Positions 36,527 to 45,901 of a stretch of 64,000 nt of DNA are shown here, piece by piece (within the stretch, counting starts at the first letter, position 1; every line of letters starts with the position of its first letter). Both the position numbers and the translations under genes were made by a program. The notes under the pieces are model-generated. The model searched no databases. It was not told the origin of the DNA and saw only the letters and a program-made list of their open reading frames with translations. The stretch covers positions 1-64,000 of the forward strand of contig JAUCSE010000012.1 of the NCBI GenBank assembly GCA_030445275.1. Reading direction: 5' to 3'. The stretch is from Mucilaginibacter sp. (GTDB lineage: Bacteria; Bacteroidota; Bacteroidia; Sphingobacteriales; Sphingobacteriaceae).

Positions 36527-37636
36527 TTAATTGTTGTTGCTCTTTATTATCTTTAAAAGTTCCCGGGCAATCACCTCATCGGCATCCGGCATAGCCAGTT
36601 TACCAATATTAGCGCCCAGTTTCTTTTGTAAATCTCTATCGTTTAACAGTTCCAGCGCCCTGTCAACCAGTTTTGCTTCGGCATCTCTGTCGGCTAAAAA
36701 TACGGCCGCCTCTTCCTCTACCAGCGCCAGCGCGTTCTTGGTCTGGTGATCTTCGGCCACATTTGGCGATGGCACCAGGATCACCGGTTTTTTAACCATG
36801 CACAACTCGGCTATGGTACCTGCCCCTGCTCTTGATATAATAATATCGGCAGCGGCATAAGCCAGATCCATCCGGCTTAAAAACTCCCTTATCTTAATAT
36901 CCGGGTGATGATCTTCGCCCAGTTGCTCAATAATCTGTTTATAATAAAACTTACCGGTTTGCCAGATGATCTGCACATCGGCAGCTATTATCTTATCCAG
37001 TCTGGTCAGTATGCTGTTATTTAAGGTACGTGCACCAAGGCTGCCCCCGGTTATCAGTATCGTTTTCTTAAATGCCGAAAGTTTAAACAGCTCCAGTGCC
37101 TGCATATGTTTGCCGGCCACATTCACCGCATCTTTGCGGATCGGGTTGCCGGTCTTAATGATCTTATCGGCAGGAAAAAACTGCTGCATACCATCAAAGG
37201 CTACGCATATTTTTTGAGCATGTTTACCCAGCCATTTATTGGTGATACCCGCATAGGAGTTTTGCTCCTGTATGAGGTATGGTATATTTTTTAACGATGC
37301 CGCATATAACAATGGCCCTGAAGCATAACCGCCTACACCAACAGCTGCATCGGGTTTAAAATCCCTAATGATCTTGAGGGCCTTGCGCACACTGTTGATC
37401 AGTTTAACCGGGAACATCACATTTTTCCATACGGAGTTGCGCTGTATACCCTGAATGTCAAGACCGATGATTTTATACCCTGCTGCCGGTACCTTATCCA
37501 TCTCCATGCGTCCGTTGGCACCCACAAACAATATCTCAATAGCCGGATCAATATTTTTTAAAGCATTGGCAATAGCAATAGCCGGGAAGATATGTCCTCC
37601 TGTTCCGCCACCACTTATGATAATCCTTTTTGACAT
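36527..37636 (-). CDS. murG: UDP-GlcNAc:undecaprenyl-PP-MurNAc-pentapeptide transferase
   Basis: A 369-residue GT28 glycosyltransferase making lipid II from lipid I at the inner face of the membrane. The N-terminal loop GGGTGGHIFPAIAIANAL, the second loop PYLIQEQNSYAGITNK, and the donor-binding SRAGAGTIAELCMVKKPVILVP segment are all present. Length is typical. Cotranscribed between ftsW and murC. Confidence 0.96.
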   Translation of the reverse strand: MSKRIIISGGGTGGHIFPAIAIANALKNIDPAIEILFVGANGRMEMDKVPAAGYKIIGLDIQGIQRNSVWKNVMFPVKLINSVRKALKIIRDFKPDAAVGVGGYASGPLLYAASLKNIPYLIQEQNSYAGITNKWLGKHAQKICVAFDGMQQFFPADKIIKTGNPIRKDAVNVAGKHMQALELFKLSAFKKTILITGGSLGARTLNNSILTRLDKIIAADVQIIWQTGKFYYKQIIEQLGEDHHPDIKIREFLSRMDLAYAAADIIISRAGAGTIAELCMVKKPVILVPSPNVAEDHQTKNALALVEEEAAVFLADRDAEAKLVDRALELLNDRDLQKKLGANIGKLAMPDADEVIARELLKIIKSNNN

Positions 37637-37691
37637 TGCTTTTTTATTAAAACTCTAAAAACTAAATCCTAAACTCTAAAATTCCCCCACT

Positions 37692-37731
37692 CACTAATTC
37701 ACTAATTCAATAATTCAATAATTCAATAATT
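37692..37731. repeat. 8-bp tandem repeat in the murG-ftsW gap
   Basis: Two copies of CACTAATT followed by three of CAATAATT, five 8-bp units in register with one change between types. A word-repeat stretch (AACTCTAAA/AAATCCTAA) precedes it at 37652-37681. It is non-coding and sits five bases from the ftsW stop codon. Confidence 0.85.
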
Positions 37732-37735
37732 AACC

Positions 37736-38881
37736 TCACGCCGTCCTGATCTCTCCTACTACTACTTTCCGGGGCTCTTCAATATCACGGCTAACCGATA
37801 GTATGATACCAAATGCCACACTCGTAAATAAAATTGATGTACCACCCATACTCACAAAGGGTAAGGGCACACCCGTTACCGGTCCTAAACCCACGGCCAC
37901 CGCCATATTGGCGAAAGCTTGTATGGTTAAGCTAAAACTTAAACCGCAGGCCAGTAATGCGCCAAACGCTTTCGGGGCCTTCGTCACAATTTTTATACAC
38001 CTGTATAGTAAAAACAGGTAAATGCCTATTAAAGCAAACCCGCCTATAAGTCCATACTCCTCAATAATAATGGCGTATATTTCGTCGGAGTAGGACTCTG
38101 GCAGATAATTTCTTTCGGTACTATTACCCGGTCCTTTACCAAATAAACCGCCGCTGGCAATGGCTATCTTGGCATGGTCAGACTGGAATGATTTATCGGG
38201 TTTGGCCTGTTCCGGGTGTAAAAACGTACTTACACGTGTGGCATACATATGCCGGCGTGGCCCCAGGAAGAGCACTCCCAGTAACAATATAAATCCAGCC
38301 GCACAAACCACCGCTATCTGTTTAATGCTGATACGCCCTATAATGAGCAGTAAAATGCTTACGCCAAACAGCATCAACGCGGTTGATAAGTTGGCCAGCG
38401 CTATCAATATAAACACCAGGCAAACAGCTCCCATGATAGGCAAAAAGGATTCTTTAACATCCTTTATATTTTCCTGCTTACGCGATAAGGTACGTGCCAG
38501 GTAGGTGATCAAAGCCAGCTTAGCCAAATCCGATGTTTGGAAACTCAACCCGATTACCGGGATATTGATCCACCGGCTGGCATTATTGATGTGGCTACCA
38601 AATATCAGCGTATAAAATAACAGCGGTATGGTAACGATCATCATGATCTTGGAAATACCGGCATAATAACGATAATCAAGCTTGTGCGAAATATACATCA
38701 GCGCAATGCCACCCACAACCATAGCCAGGTGCTTCATCAGGATCGACTCGACCCCAACGCCTCTTTTATAAGCCAGTGTACCGGTTGAACTGTATACAGC
38801 CAATAAGGATATAACAGAAAGCAATATGACTATAAGCCATATCCAGCGGTCGCCTTTTGTATTACTGAGTATCCTATGCAT
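37736..38881 (-). CDS. ftsW: septal peptidoglycan polymerase FtsW
   Basis: A 381-residue SEDS-family polytopic protein (about 10 transmembrane helices), polymerising lipid II with its partner FtsI. SEDS signatures include the FQTSDLAKLALI region, the loop GPGNSTERNYLPESYSDEIYA with the catalytic aspartate region, and GPVTGVPLPFVSMGGTS near the C-terminus. It is placed between murD and murG, the usual FtsW position, which separates it from RodA. Confidence 0.94.
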   Translation of the reverse strand: MHRILSNTKGDRWIWLIVILLSVISLLAVYSSTGTLAYKRGVGVESILMKHLAMVVGGIALMYISHKLDYRYYAGISKIMMIVTIPLLFYTLIFGSHINNASRWINIPVIGLSFQTSDLAKLALITYLARTLSRKQENIKDVKESFLPIMGAVCLVFILIALANLSTALMLFGVSILLLIIGRISIKQIAVVCAAGFILLLGVLFLGPRRHMYATRVSTFLHPEQAKPDKSFQSDHAKIAIASGGLFGKGPGNSTERNYLPESYSDEIYAIIIEEYGLIGGFALIGIYLFLLYRCIKIVTKAPKAFGALLACGLSFSLTIQAFANMAVAVGLGPVTGVPLPFVSMGGTSILFTSVAFGIILSVSRDIEEPRKVVVGEIRTA

Positions 38882-38929
38882 TTTACTTCTTTTGATTACA
38901 CTGATTATATTTTTGATTTCACCGATCTC

Positions 38930-39000
38930 TTCATTTGCACATTTAAAATCTGCACGCCTATCATTTTCAAATCTTCAAATCAACACATCTTCAAACTATT
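38930..39000. repeat. TTTGCACAT-word repeat fragment in the ftsW-murD gap
   Basis: Reiterated words TTCATTTGCACATTTAAAAT, CTGCACGCCTATCATTTTC and AAATCTTCAAATC match the right arm of the larger inverted repeat at 41695-41931. The right end touches the murD stop codon. It is a degenerate second copy of that family. Confidence 0.55.
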
Positions 39001-40375
39001 ATAATTCTCTTACCGCAGCTTTAAACTGGTTGCCGCGGTCTTCATAATTTTTAAACAGGTCAAAACTGGCACAAGCGGGTGATAACAACACGGTATCGCC
39101 TTTTTCGGCCAGGTGAAACGCTATCTGCGCGGCTTCCTGCGCCGAGCCGGTGTTTACAATCACTTCCACATCGTCTTCAAAGGCATCATGAATACGCTTG
39201 TTATCTTTACCCAAACACACAATAGCTTTCACTTTTTGCTTTACCAGCTGTTTAAGCATGCCATAATCATTGCCTTTATCAACGCCGCCCAGTATCAGTA
39301 CCACATCAGTGGTCATGCTCTCTAAGGCGTACCAGGTTGAGTTTACATTGGTGGCTTTTGAATCATTAATGAAACTTATGCCTGATATTTTACCAACCGA
39401 CTCTAGCCTGTGCTCGATATTTTTGAAGTTGCCCATGCTCTCTCTCATCGTTTCGTTGCGCAATTCGAGCACCTTTGCTACAATACCTGATGCCATGGAG
39501 TTGTAAATGTTGTGCTTACCCTGCAGGGCTAATTCTTTAATTGACATTTGAAAATGTTCTTGTGTTGTGTTAATGACAATATTGTCGTTTTCGAGATATG
39601 CTCCCGGTTTAATCGTAGTTTCAATAGAGAATGGTAATTGCTGCGCTTCAAACTTGCGCCCGGTCATCCCTTTGATGGTTTCCGGATCATCGGCACAATA
39701 AATAAAATAATCGGCCGCTGTTTGATTTTGCGTAACGCGGAATTTTGATGCCGCGTAGTTTTCCAGCTTGTAATCATACCTGTCTAAATGATCAGGCGTA
39801 ATATTGAGCAAAACAGCAATATCCACCTTAAACCGGTACATATCATCCAGCATAAAGCTGCTTAGCTCCAACACATAATATTCAAATTTTTCAGTAGCTA
39901 CCTGGTAGGCAAAGCTTTTACCAATGTTACCCGCAAGGCCCACATTCAGTCCCGCATTTTTCAAGATGTGATAGGTTAAACTGGTGGTAGTGGTTTTACC
40001 GTTTGATCCGGTGATGCCTATAATTCTGGCATCGCAATACCTGCCTGCAAACTCTATCTCTGATATAACAGGAACACCCTTTTCACGTAGCTTTTTAACA
40101 ATCGGGGCCTTCTCCGGTATCCCCGGACTTTTAACTACTTCAACCGCGTCTAATATCTCGGCTTCAGTATGCTGGTTTTCCTCAAAGCGGATCTTCCAGT
40201 CCTGTAGTTGTTTTTTATAGTTATCGGCAATGGCCCCAAAATCCGACACAAAAACATCATACCCCTGCTGTTGGGCAAGGTACGCAGCACCCACACCGCT
40301 TTCGCCAGCACCAAGAATGGCTAACCGTCGAGTTGCTAGTGATGAGTTTTGAGTTTTATGTTCCTGTTGATTCAT
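38999..40375 (-). CDS. murD: UDP-N-acetylmuramoylalanine--D-glutamate ligase
   Basis: A 458-residue Mur ligase adding D-Glu to UDP-MurNAc-L-Ala. The N-terminal domain RRLAILGAGESGVGAAYLA, the ATP loop GITGSNGKTTTTSLTYHIL, NITPDHLDRYD, and the C-terminal FINDSKATNVNSTWYAL signature of MurD are intact. It has a short extra N-terminus (about 15 residues), as no closer ATG exists. It lies between mraY and ftsW. Confidence 0.96.
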   Translation of the reverse strand: MNQQEHKTQNSSLATRRLAILGAGESGVGAAYLAQQQGYDVFVSDFGAIADNYKKQLQDWKIRFEENQHTEAEILDAVEVVKSPGIPEKAPIVKKLREKGVPVISEIEFAGRYCDARIIGITGSNGKTTTTSLTYHILKNAGLNVGLAGNIGKSFAYQVATEKFEYYVLELSSFMLDDMYRFKVDIAVLLNITPDHLDRYDYKLENYAASKFRVTQNQTAADYFIYCADDPETIKGMTGRKFEAQQLPFSIETTIKPGAYLENDNIVINTTQEHFQMSIKELALQGKHNIYNSMASGIVAKVLELRNETMRESMGNFKNIEHRLESVGKISGISFINDSKATNVNSTWYALESMTTDVVLILGGVDKGNDYGMLKQLVKQKVKAIVCLGKDNKRIHDAFEDDVEVIVNTGSAQEAAQIAFHLAEKGDTVLLSPACASFDLFKNYEDRGNQFKAAVREL

Positions 40376-40398
40376 TGCACTTATTCTTATTCTATTTT

Positions 40399-40428
40399 CT
40401 TGATACTTGATACTAACTACTTGATACT
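40399..40428. repeat. TATCAAGTAG-family repeat in the mraY-murD gap
   Basis: CTTGATACTTGATACTAACT followed by ACTTGATACT: the same words, in the minus orientation, as the elements at 24265-24360 and 31041-31167, but here only one arm. It lies four bases from the mraY stop codon. Confidence 0.75.
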
Positions 40429-40432
40429 TATC

Positions 40433-41674
40433 TTATCTCAACTTCAATGTTATAATGGTTATAATGGCCAGCAAGATCCCGATGATCCAGAAACGGGTCA
40501 CGATCTTTGCTTCGTGGAAACCTTTTTTCTGGTAATGGTGATGCAATGGCGCCATTAAAAATATCCGCCGGCCCTCGCCTGATCGTTTCTTGGTATACTT
40601 AAACCAGCCTACCTGCATGATAACCGATATATTTTCGATTAAAAACACGCCGCACAATACAGGCAGCAACAATTCCTTACGAATCATGATGGCGAATACA
40701 GCAATGATGCCGCCAATAGCCAAACTACCGGTATCTCCCATAAATACTTGGGCGGGATACGAATTGTACCATAAGAAACCTACGCAAGCCCCAACAAATG
40801 CCCCTGCAAATACCACCAGCTCACCAGAATTTGGTATATACATGATGTTCAGATAATCGGCTATTACCACGTTACCCGATACATAAGCCAGTATAGCCAG
40901 CGTAATACCGATAATGGCTGATGTACCCGTAGCAAGCCCGTCGATACCATCGGTAATGTTTGCCCCGTTTGATATAAATGTGATGATGAAGATTACAAAA
41001 AACAGAAACACCACCAGCGCGTATTGCTCGTATCCGGCACCCAAAAATTTGAGCACTTTAGCATAGTCCAACTCGTTGTTTTTATAAAAAGGCATAGTGG
41101 TTTTGGTCGACCGTACATCCTGGGTATAAACCGGGACATTCCTTTTCATATGAAACTCTACCGGCGCATCATCCTTCACCGGTAGTTTCACTTCCTGGCG
41201 AATAATGATATCGCTGTTGAAATACATCGTCCACCCGATGATGAGCGCCAATCCAACCTGACCAATGATTTTAAACCTGCCCGCTAATCCTTCTTTATTC
41301 TTTTTAAATACCTTAATGTAATCATCCAAAAAACCAATGGCCCCTAACCATACCGTGGTAATGATCATCAGGATAACATATATATTCTCTAATTTGGCAA
41401 ACAACAATGTTGGGATCAGTATACCCAGCAAAATGATGATACCCCCCATAGTAGGTGTACCTGATTTTTGCATTTGACCTTCCAGGCCCAGGTTCCTTAC
41501 TGTTTCGCCAACTTGTTTAAAACGCAGATAATCGATCAGCCTGCGGCCATATACCGTAGTAACCAGCAACGATGTTATTACAGCCATTGCCGTACGGAAC
41601 GTGATATACTGAAATACCCCCGCTCCCGGAATACTGTAGTTTTTACTTAGATATGTAAATAAATAATATAACAT
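40433..41674 (-). CDS. mraY: phospho-N-acetylmuramoyl-pentapeptide-transferase
   Basis: A 413-residue integral membrane enzyme moving phospho-MurNAc-pentapeptide to undecaprenyl phosphate to give lipid I. The catalytic motifs [27 protein letters not shown] and [12 protein letters not shown], and the [11 protein letters not shown] loop, are all present, with about 10 helices. I start at the ATG at 41674 ([17 protein letters not shown]), because the 11 residues upstream fall inside a repeat arm. A periplasmic-loop insertion after about residue 165 is typical for Bacteroidota. Confidence 0.96.
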   Translation of the reverse strand: MLYYLFTYLSKNYSIPGAGVFQYITFRTAMAVITSLLVTTVYGRRLIDYLRFKQVGETVRNLGLEGQMQKSGTPTMGGIIILLGILIPTLLFAKLENIYVILMIITTVWLGAIGFLDDYIKVFKKNKEGLAGRFKIIGQVGLALIIGWTMYFNSDIIIRQEVKLPVKDDAPVEFHMKRNVPVYTQDVRSTKTTMPFYKNNELDYAKVLKFLGAGYEQYALVVFLFFVIFIITFISNGANITDGIDGLATGTSAIIGITLAILAYVSGNVVIADYLNIMYIPNSGELVVFAGAFVGACVGFLWYNSYPAQVFMGDTGSLAIGGIIAVFAIMIRKELLLPVLCGVFLIENISVIMQVGWFKYTKKRSGEGRRIFLMAPLHHHYQKKGFHEAKIVTRFWIIGILLAIITIITLKLR

Positions 41675-41694
41675 CTCTTCTTCAATGTGCAGAT

Positions 41695-41931
41695 ATGCAG
41701 ATTTCAAATGTGCAAATGATTGATTTGCAGATTTTAGATGTGCAGATTGCGTTTTATGTTTTGATTATCTTTTGTTGTTATTTATTAGTTTATATTAATT
41801 GGTTGATGAAATTATCTTTCCTGTTTTTTCTATTATTTCAATTCATTCATTTTTTCATCCTCATTTGCACATCTGAAATCTGCACATTTGCACACCTATC
41901 ATTTCCTCATCCGCATATCTGCACATCTACT
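41695..41931. repeat. large imperfect inverted repeat in the murE-mraY gap
   Basis: The left arm (41695-41749) is built from TGTGCAGATATGCAGATTTC and TGTGCAAATGA words. The right arm (41861-41931) holds their complements, TCATTTGCACATCTGAAATC and GCATATCTGCACATCTAC. It fills the 252-base gap between murE and mraY with a potential long hairpin, in the middle of the dcw transcript. A degenerate copy is at 38930-39000. Confidence 0.7.
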
Positions 41932-43387
41932 TCATTTCCTTAAATTGCTCTTCCAGCTCCTCCATATCATCAAAGTGGTTTTTCACACCGTTTATTTCCT
42001 GGTATTTTTCGTGTCCTTTGCCGGCAACCAGTATAATGTCGCCGGGGCGTGCCAGCATACAGGCTGTTTTAATAGCCTCTTTACGGTCAACAATATTTAC
42101 CGCATGTCTTTTAAAGGCCGGGTCAATACCTGCTTCCATATCTTTGATGATCTGGGCCGGATCTTCCGAGCGCGGATTATCAGAGGTTAATATTACCTTA
42201 TCGCTCCACTCACTGGCTACATGCGCCATTACCGGCCGTTTGGTTTTGTCCCTGTCGCCGCCGCATCCAATTACGGTGATCACCTTTTCGGTACCCTTCC
42301 GGATATCGTGAATAGTGCTCAATACGTTCTGTACGGCATCAGGTGTGTGAGCATAGTCAACTATACCGATCACCTTATTTGGTGCCACGATGTATTCAAA
42401 GCGACCTTCGGCACCGGTTAATTTGCTCAGGCTGGTTAATACCTTGGCTTTGTCCTGATCAAGCAGCATGGCGGTGGCGTATACAGCCAATAAATTGTAG
42501 GCGTTAAAGGTGCCTACCATTTTAAACCACACTTCCTCGTTATCAATATGCAGCAATAGTCCGCTGAATTGGTTTTCCAGGATGCGGGCCTTATAATCGG
42601 TCATGCTTTTAAGGCCGTAGGTTTTTTTATGGGCCTCCGTGTTTTGCAGCATTACACTTCCATTCTTATCATCGCTGTTGGTAAGTGCGAAGGCCGTTTT
42701 TGGCAAACCGTCAAAAAATGCCTTCTTGGCTTTCAGGTAGCTGTCAAAAGTTTTATGATAATCTAAATGATCATGCGTAAGGTTAGTGAATATGCCGCCC
42801 GAAAAATGCAGATTGGCAATACGGTGCTGCGCGATAGCATGCGAGCTTACCTCCATAAAACAATAATCACAACCTTGCTCAACCATATCACTCAACAAGC
42901 TGTTCAGTTCAATAGGATCGGGCGTGGTATGCGTTGCCGGAATCACCTGGCCATTGATCTGATTTTCGACCGTCGACAATAAGCCGCATTTATAACCCAG
43001 ATCGCGAAACAGCTGGTATAGCAAAGTAGCTACCGTAGTTTTACCGTTGGTGCCCGTTACGCCTACCAGTTTTAATTGTGCTGATGGATTATCGTAAAAA
43101 TTAGCAGCGACAATGCTTAACGCCTTGCCCGAATCAGCCACCATTAAAAAGTCGACCTCGCCGGTGGTATGGGCAGGCAGATCTTCGCAAATAATTGCTA
43201 TGGCACCCATTTTAACGGCCTGATCAATAAAGTCATGTCCATCAACCTGGGTACCTTTTACTGCAACAAACAATGATCCGGCAATTACCTTGCGCGAATC
43301 AAATGTTACCGAAGTAATTTCCACGTCGGCACTACCCTGTAGCTCGGTAAATGCCAGTCCTTCCAATATATCACTTAAATACTTCAT
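41927..43387 (-). CDS. murE: UDP-MurNAc-tripeptide synthetase, meso-DAP type
   Basis: A 486-residue Mur ligase adding the third residue of the stem peptide. The ATP loop GVTGTNGKTTVATLLYQL and the substrate-specificity motif DNPRSEDP are visible; DNPR is the signature of enzymes that add meso-diaminopimelate rather than lysine. This fits DapA in the same window. It overlaps ftsI by 4 bases (ATGA), indicating translational coupling. A large hairpin repeat separates it from mraY. Confidence 0.96.
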   Translation of the reverse strand: MKYLSDILEGLAFTELQGSADVEITSVTFDSRKVIAGSLFVAVKGTQVDGHDFIDQAVKMGAIAIICEDLPAHTTGEVDFLMVADSGKALSIVAANFYDNPSAQLKLVGVTGTNGKTTVATLLYQLFRDLGYKCGLLSTVENQINGQVIPATHTTPDPIELNSLLSDMVEQGCDYCFMEVSSHAIAQHRIANLHFSGGIFTNLTHDHLDYHKTFDSYLKAKKAFFDGLPKTAFALTNSDDKNGSVMLQNTEAHKKTYGLKSMTDYKARILENQFSGLLLHIDNEEVWFKMVGTFNAYNLLAVYATAMLLDQDKAKVLTSLSKLTGAEGRFEYIVAPNKVIGIVDYAHTPDAVQNVLSTIHDIRKGTEKVITVIGCGGDRDKTKRPVMAHVASEWSDKVILTSDNPRSEDPAQIIKDMEAGIDPAFKRHAVNIVDRKEAIKTACMLARPGDIILVAGKGHEKYQEINGVKNHFDDMEELEEQFKEMK

Positions 43388-45495
43388 TGCAGTTCAATTG
43401 TTATGCGTGAACCCTTTGGTATTAAGCTGCCGCCCGTAACCGATTGTGTGGTCACTACGCCGCTGCCGCGCACCGTTACTTTATAACCTGCATTGCCCAA
43501 TACATACAGGGCATCGCTTAAACCCATCCCGGTAACCGCCGGAACGGCACCGTTCTTATACCTTACTTCTTCAAATGGAATACCGTTGCTGGTATCAACA
43601 CCATTGCCCCCAGGTGTAGCCGATGCATACAGTGGTTTTACACCCAGCTTGGTATACACCTGTTTTAATGCTTTTAAATTACCCTGCTTTACCTTTGGTA
43701 AACTGGTATTACCTACCAGGTGAGCTACCGGGATTTGGTTTATCTCCATATCATTGGCATAAACCCTATCGGCTACTTCTCTGAAAACCGGACCAGCCAC
43801 CTTGGCAGCCAGGTAAACACCATCGGTTGGATTATTAATCACCACGATCATGGAATATTTAGGGTGATCTGCCGGAAAATATCCGCAGAATGAAGCCTGG
43901 TATGTTTTATGGGCCGTATAGCCTTTTCTTCCGTCGGCAATCTGAGCTGTACCCGTTTTACCGGCTACGCTATACAGTTTGTTTTTAATCACATTTTTAC
44001 CGGTACCATTAAGCACTACGCCCTCTAACATACCCCTCAGTTTGCCTATAGTGACATCGGAGCATACCTGCTCATTAATAACCCGCGCCTGGAACTGCTC
44101 AATAGGGTTACCCAGGCGGCGTATCTCTTTCACAAATATGGGCGCTATCATTTTGCCATTGTTAGCCACCGAGTTATAAAAAGCCAGCATTTGCAACGGT
44201 GTCAGATTCATTTCATAACCATAGGCCATTTCGGGCAGCGAATAGTTCTTGTTCCAGCTACGGTTTGACGGATTTTTGATAACCGGCTTACCTTCGCCTG
44301 CAATTTGCAAACCAAGCCTTTCATTCAGGTGATAACTGTACAGCTTATTGATATATTCCCATGGATTACCACTGTAATATCTGGTAACCAGTTTAGCCGC
44401 CGCTACGTTTGATGATTCTTCAAATGCGCGCTTTACACTCATTTCGTAATTATCATGCTCCGTATCGGTAATGGTTGGCCCCTTCGGGAATTTATATTTA
44501 CCACCTTCGGCATTTACAATACTGCTGGTATCAATTTTATGCTGATCAAGCAGGGTCATGTATGATGCCAGCTTAAAAGTTGAACCCGGGTCAATGGCAT
44601 TACTGATGGCATAGTTCATTCTTTCCTCGTAGTCTCCACTTTTTGTACGGGTAAAGTTGGCAATAGCGCGAACCTCGCCGGTAGCTACTTCCATCAACAC
44701 TACACAACCATGATCGGCCTGACTTTTGACCAGCTGCTTTTTAAGGGCATCCTGCGCTACATCCTGAAAGTTCACATTGATGGTTGATATAATATCGGCT
44801 CCATCTTTCGCCGCTATCTCTTCGTCGTCATTTACAGGCATCCAGGTTCCACCGGGAATGCGCTGCATTAAACGTCTGCCGTTTTCGCCATTGATATAGG
44901 CTGAGTAAGCGCCTTCAAGTCCAACTGCATTTTTAACATTCTCGTTCTTATAACCTATGGTACGGGCCGCTAATGATTTAAATGGCAGTATACGCTTGTT
45001 TTGCTGCAGCACTATTAAACAGTTCCTGGTTTTAACTTTTTTAAATATCGGGAACTCCTTTATTTTCTTTAGTTCCTGGTAGCTTACCCTGCGCCTCAAT
45101 AGTTGATAGCGTGATCCATCTTTGCGGGCATCACGCAATATCCTGGAGTATTCACGGGTGCTTCTGTCGCCATACATTTTAGACAGGTTTGCCGCCAGCT
45201 GATCAACGTTATCGTTAAATACAGTATCATCGGCAATACCACCTGCCAGCATATCCATATGCAGTTCATACTCTGGCACTGATGTAGCCAGGAGGCTACC
45301 ATCGGCCGAAAAAATATTGCCCCTTGCCGCTTCCACATCCCGGTATTGCGCAGACATGTTTACAGCCATGGCTTTCCATTTCTTACCCTGTATAAACTGT
45401 ACCCGGCAAAGCTGCACCACTACAGCAAACGCAAAAAATAATATCAGCCCGAAAGCGATATACACCCGCAGCAGAATGTTGGTTCTAATTCCCAT
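43384..45495 (-). CDS. ftsI: septal transpeptidase (PBP2b/3-like) with PASTA domain
   Basis: A 703-residue class B penicillin-binding protein. Order: one N-terminal membrane helix (about 9-29), PBP dimerisation domain, transpeptidase domain with S305-T-F-K308, the SSN motif in FEESSNVAAAK, and K513-T-G-T, then a C-terminal PASTA domain (about 640-703, PAVTGMGLSDALYVLGNAGYKV). PASTA on the septal PBP is usual in Bacteroidota. It crosslinks septal peptidoglycan with FtsW. It overlaps the ftsL-like gene by 11 bases and murE by 4. Confidence 0.95.
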   Translation of the reverse strand: MGIRTNILLRVYIAFGLILFFAFAVVVQLCRVQFIQGKKWKAMAVNMSAQYRDVEAARGNIFSADGSLLATSVPEYELHMDMLAGGIADDTVFNDNVDQLAANLSKMYGDRSTREYSRILRDARKDGSRYQLLRRRVSYQELKKIKEFPIFKKVKTRNCLIVLQQNKRILPFKSLAARTIGYKNENVKNAVGLEGAYSAYINGENGRRLMQRIPGGTWMPVNDDEEIAAKDGADIISTINVNFQDVAQDALKKQLVKSQADHGCVVLMEVATGEVRAIANFTRTKSGDYEERMNYAISNAIDPGSTFKLASYMTLLDQHKIDTSSIVNAEGGKYKFPKGPTITDTEHDNYEMSVKRAFEESSNVAAAKLVTRYYSGNPWEYINKLYSYHLNERLGLQIAGEGKPVIKNPSNRSWNKNYSLPEMAYGYEMNLTPLQMLAFYNSVANNGKMIAPIFVKEIRRLGNPIEQFQARVINEQVCSDVTIGKLRGMLEGVVLNGTGKNVIKNKLYSVAGKTGTAQIADGRKGYTAHKTYQASFCGYFPADHPKYSMIVVINNPTDGVYLAAKVAGPVFREVADRVYANDMEINQIPVAHLVGNTSLPKVKQGNLKALKQVYTKLGVKPLYASATPGGNGVDTSNGIPFEEVRYKNGAVPAVTGMGLSDALYVLGNAGYKVTVRGSGVVTTQSVTGGSLIPKGSRITIELQ

Positions 45496-45901
45496 CCTGT
45501 TCTTCCTCCTTTACTGTTATTTTTTGCGGTGGCTCAACAGACTGCCTTACCCCCAGGGTATCGGCACGTTTGGCCACTTCGGTTAATGTACTTTTAAAAG
45601 CCATATCGGCTTTGGCTGTTTTATAATCCCAGCCGCGTTCTTTTACTTCCTTAGTTATATCGTCAATGTCACGTATCGTTTTTTCGGCCAGGTGCATATT
45701 GGCAATATATATCATGCCCAATAAAGCCACATATAGCACAAATGGCAATGCGCTCGTAGCCCGCTCCGTAGTAATAAAGCTTTTGGTAAAAAGCTGACTA
45801 AAAAAGTTATCAGAGATCTCCCTTGCAGGTTTTTCCTCTACGATAAGATCTTGCTCAACTTCTTCCTCATCCTGAATTTCTGTACGTAAACGATTGGTCA
45901 T
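45485..45901 (-). CDS. ftsL: FtsL-like cell division protein
   Basis: A 138-residue bitopic protein: acidic N-terminus of about 50 residues, one transmembrane helix (about 53-72, ALPFVLYVALLGMIYIANMH), then a coiled-coil-like periplasmic stretch with heptad leucines/isoleucines. It has the FtsL architecture and sits between rsmH and ftsI, exactly where FtsL belongs; primary sequence is poorly conserved. It overlaps rsmH by 4 bases and ftsI by 11. It probably forms the FtsQ-L complex that activates FtsWI. Confidence 0.82.
   Translation of the reverse strand: MTNRLRTEIQDEEEVEQDLIVEEKPAREISDNFFSQLFTKSFITTERATSALPFVLYVALLGMIYIANMHLAEKTIRDIDDITKEVKERGWDYKTAKADMAFKSTLTEVAKRADTLGVRQSVEPPQKITVKEEEQDGN

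Noticed and set aside
36531..40220. many plus-strand frames of 60-110 codons opposite murG, ftsW and murD
   Set aside because: They are antisense shadows of well-supported essential genes, with Ser/Leu-rich translations and no motifs.
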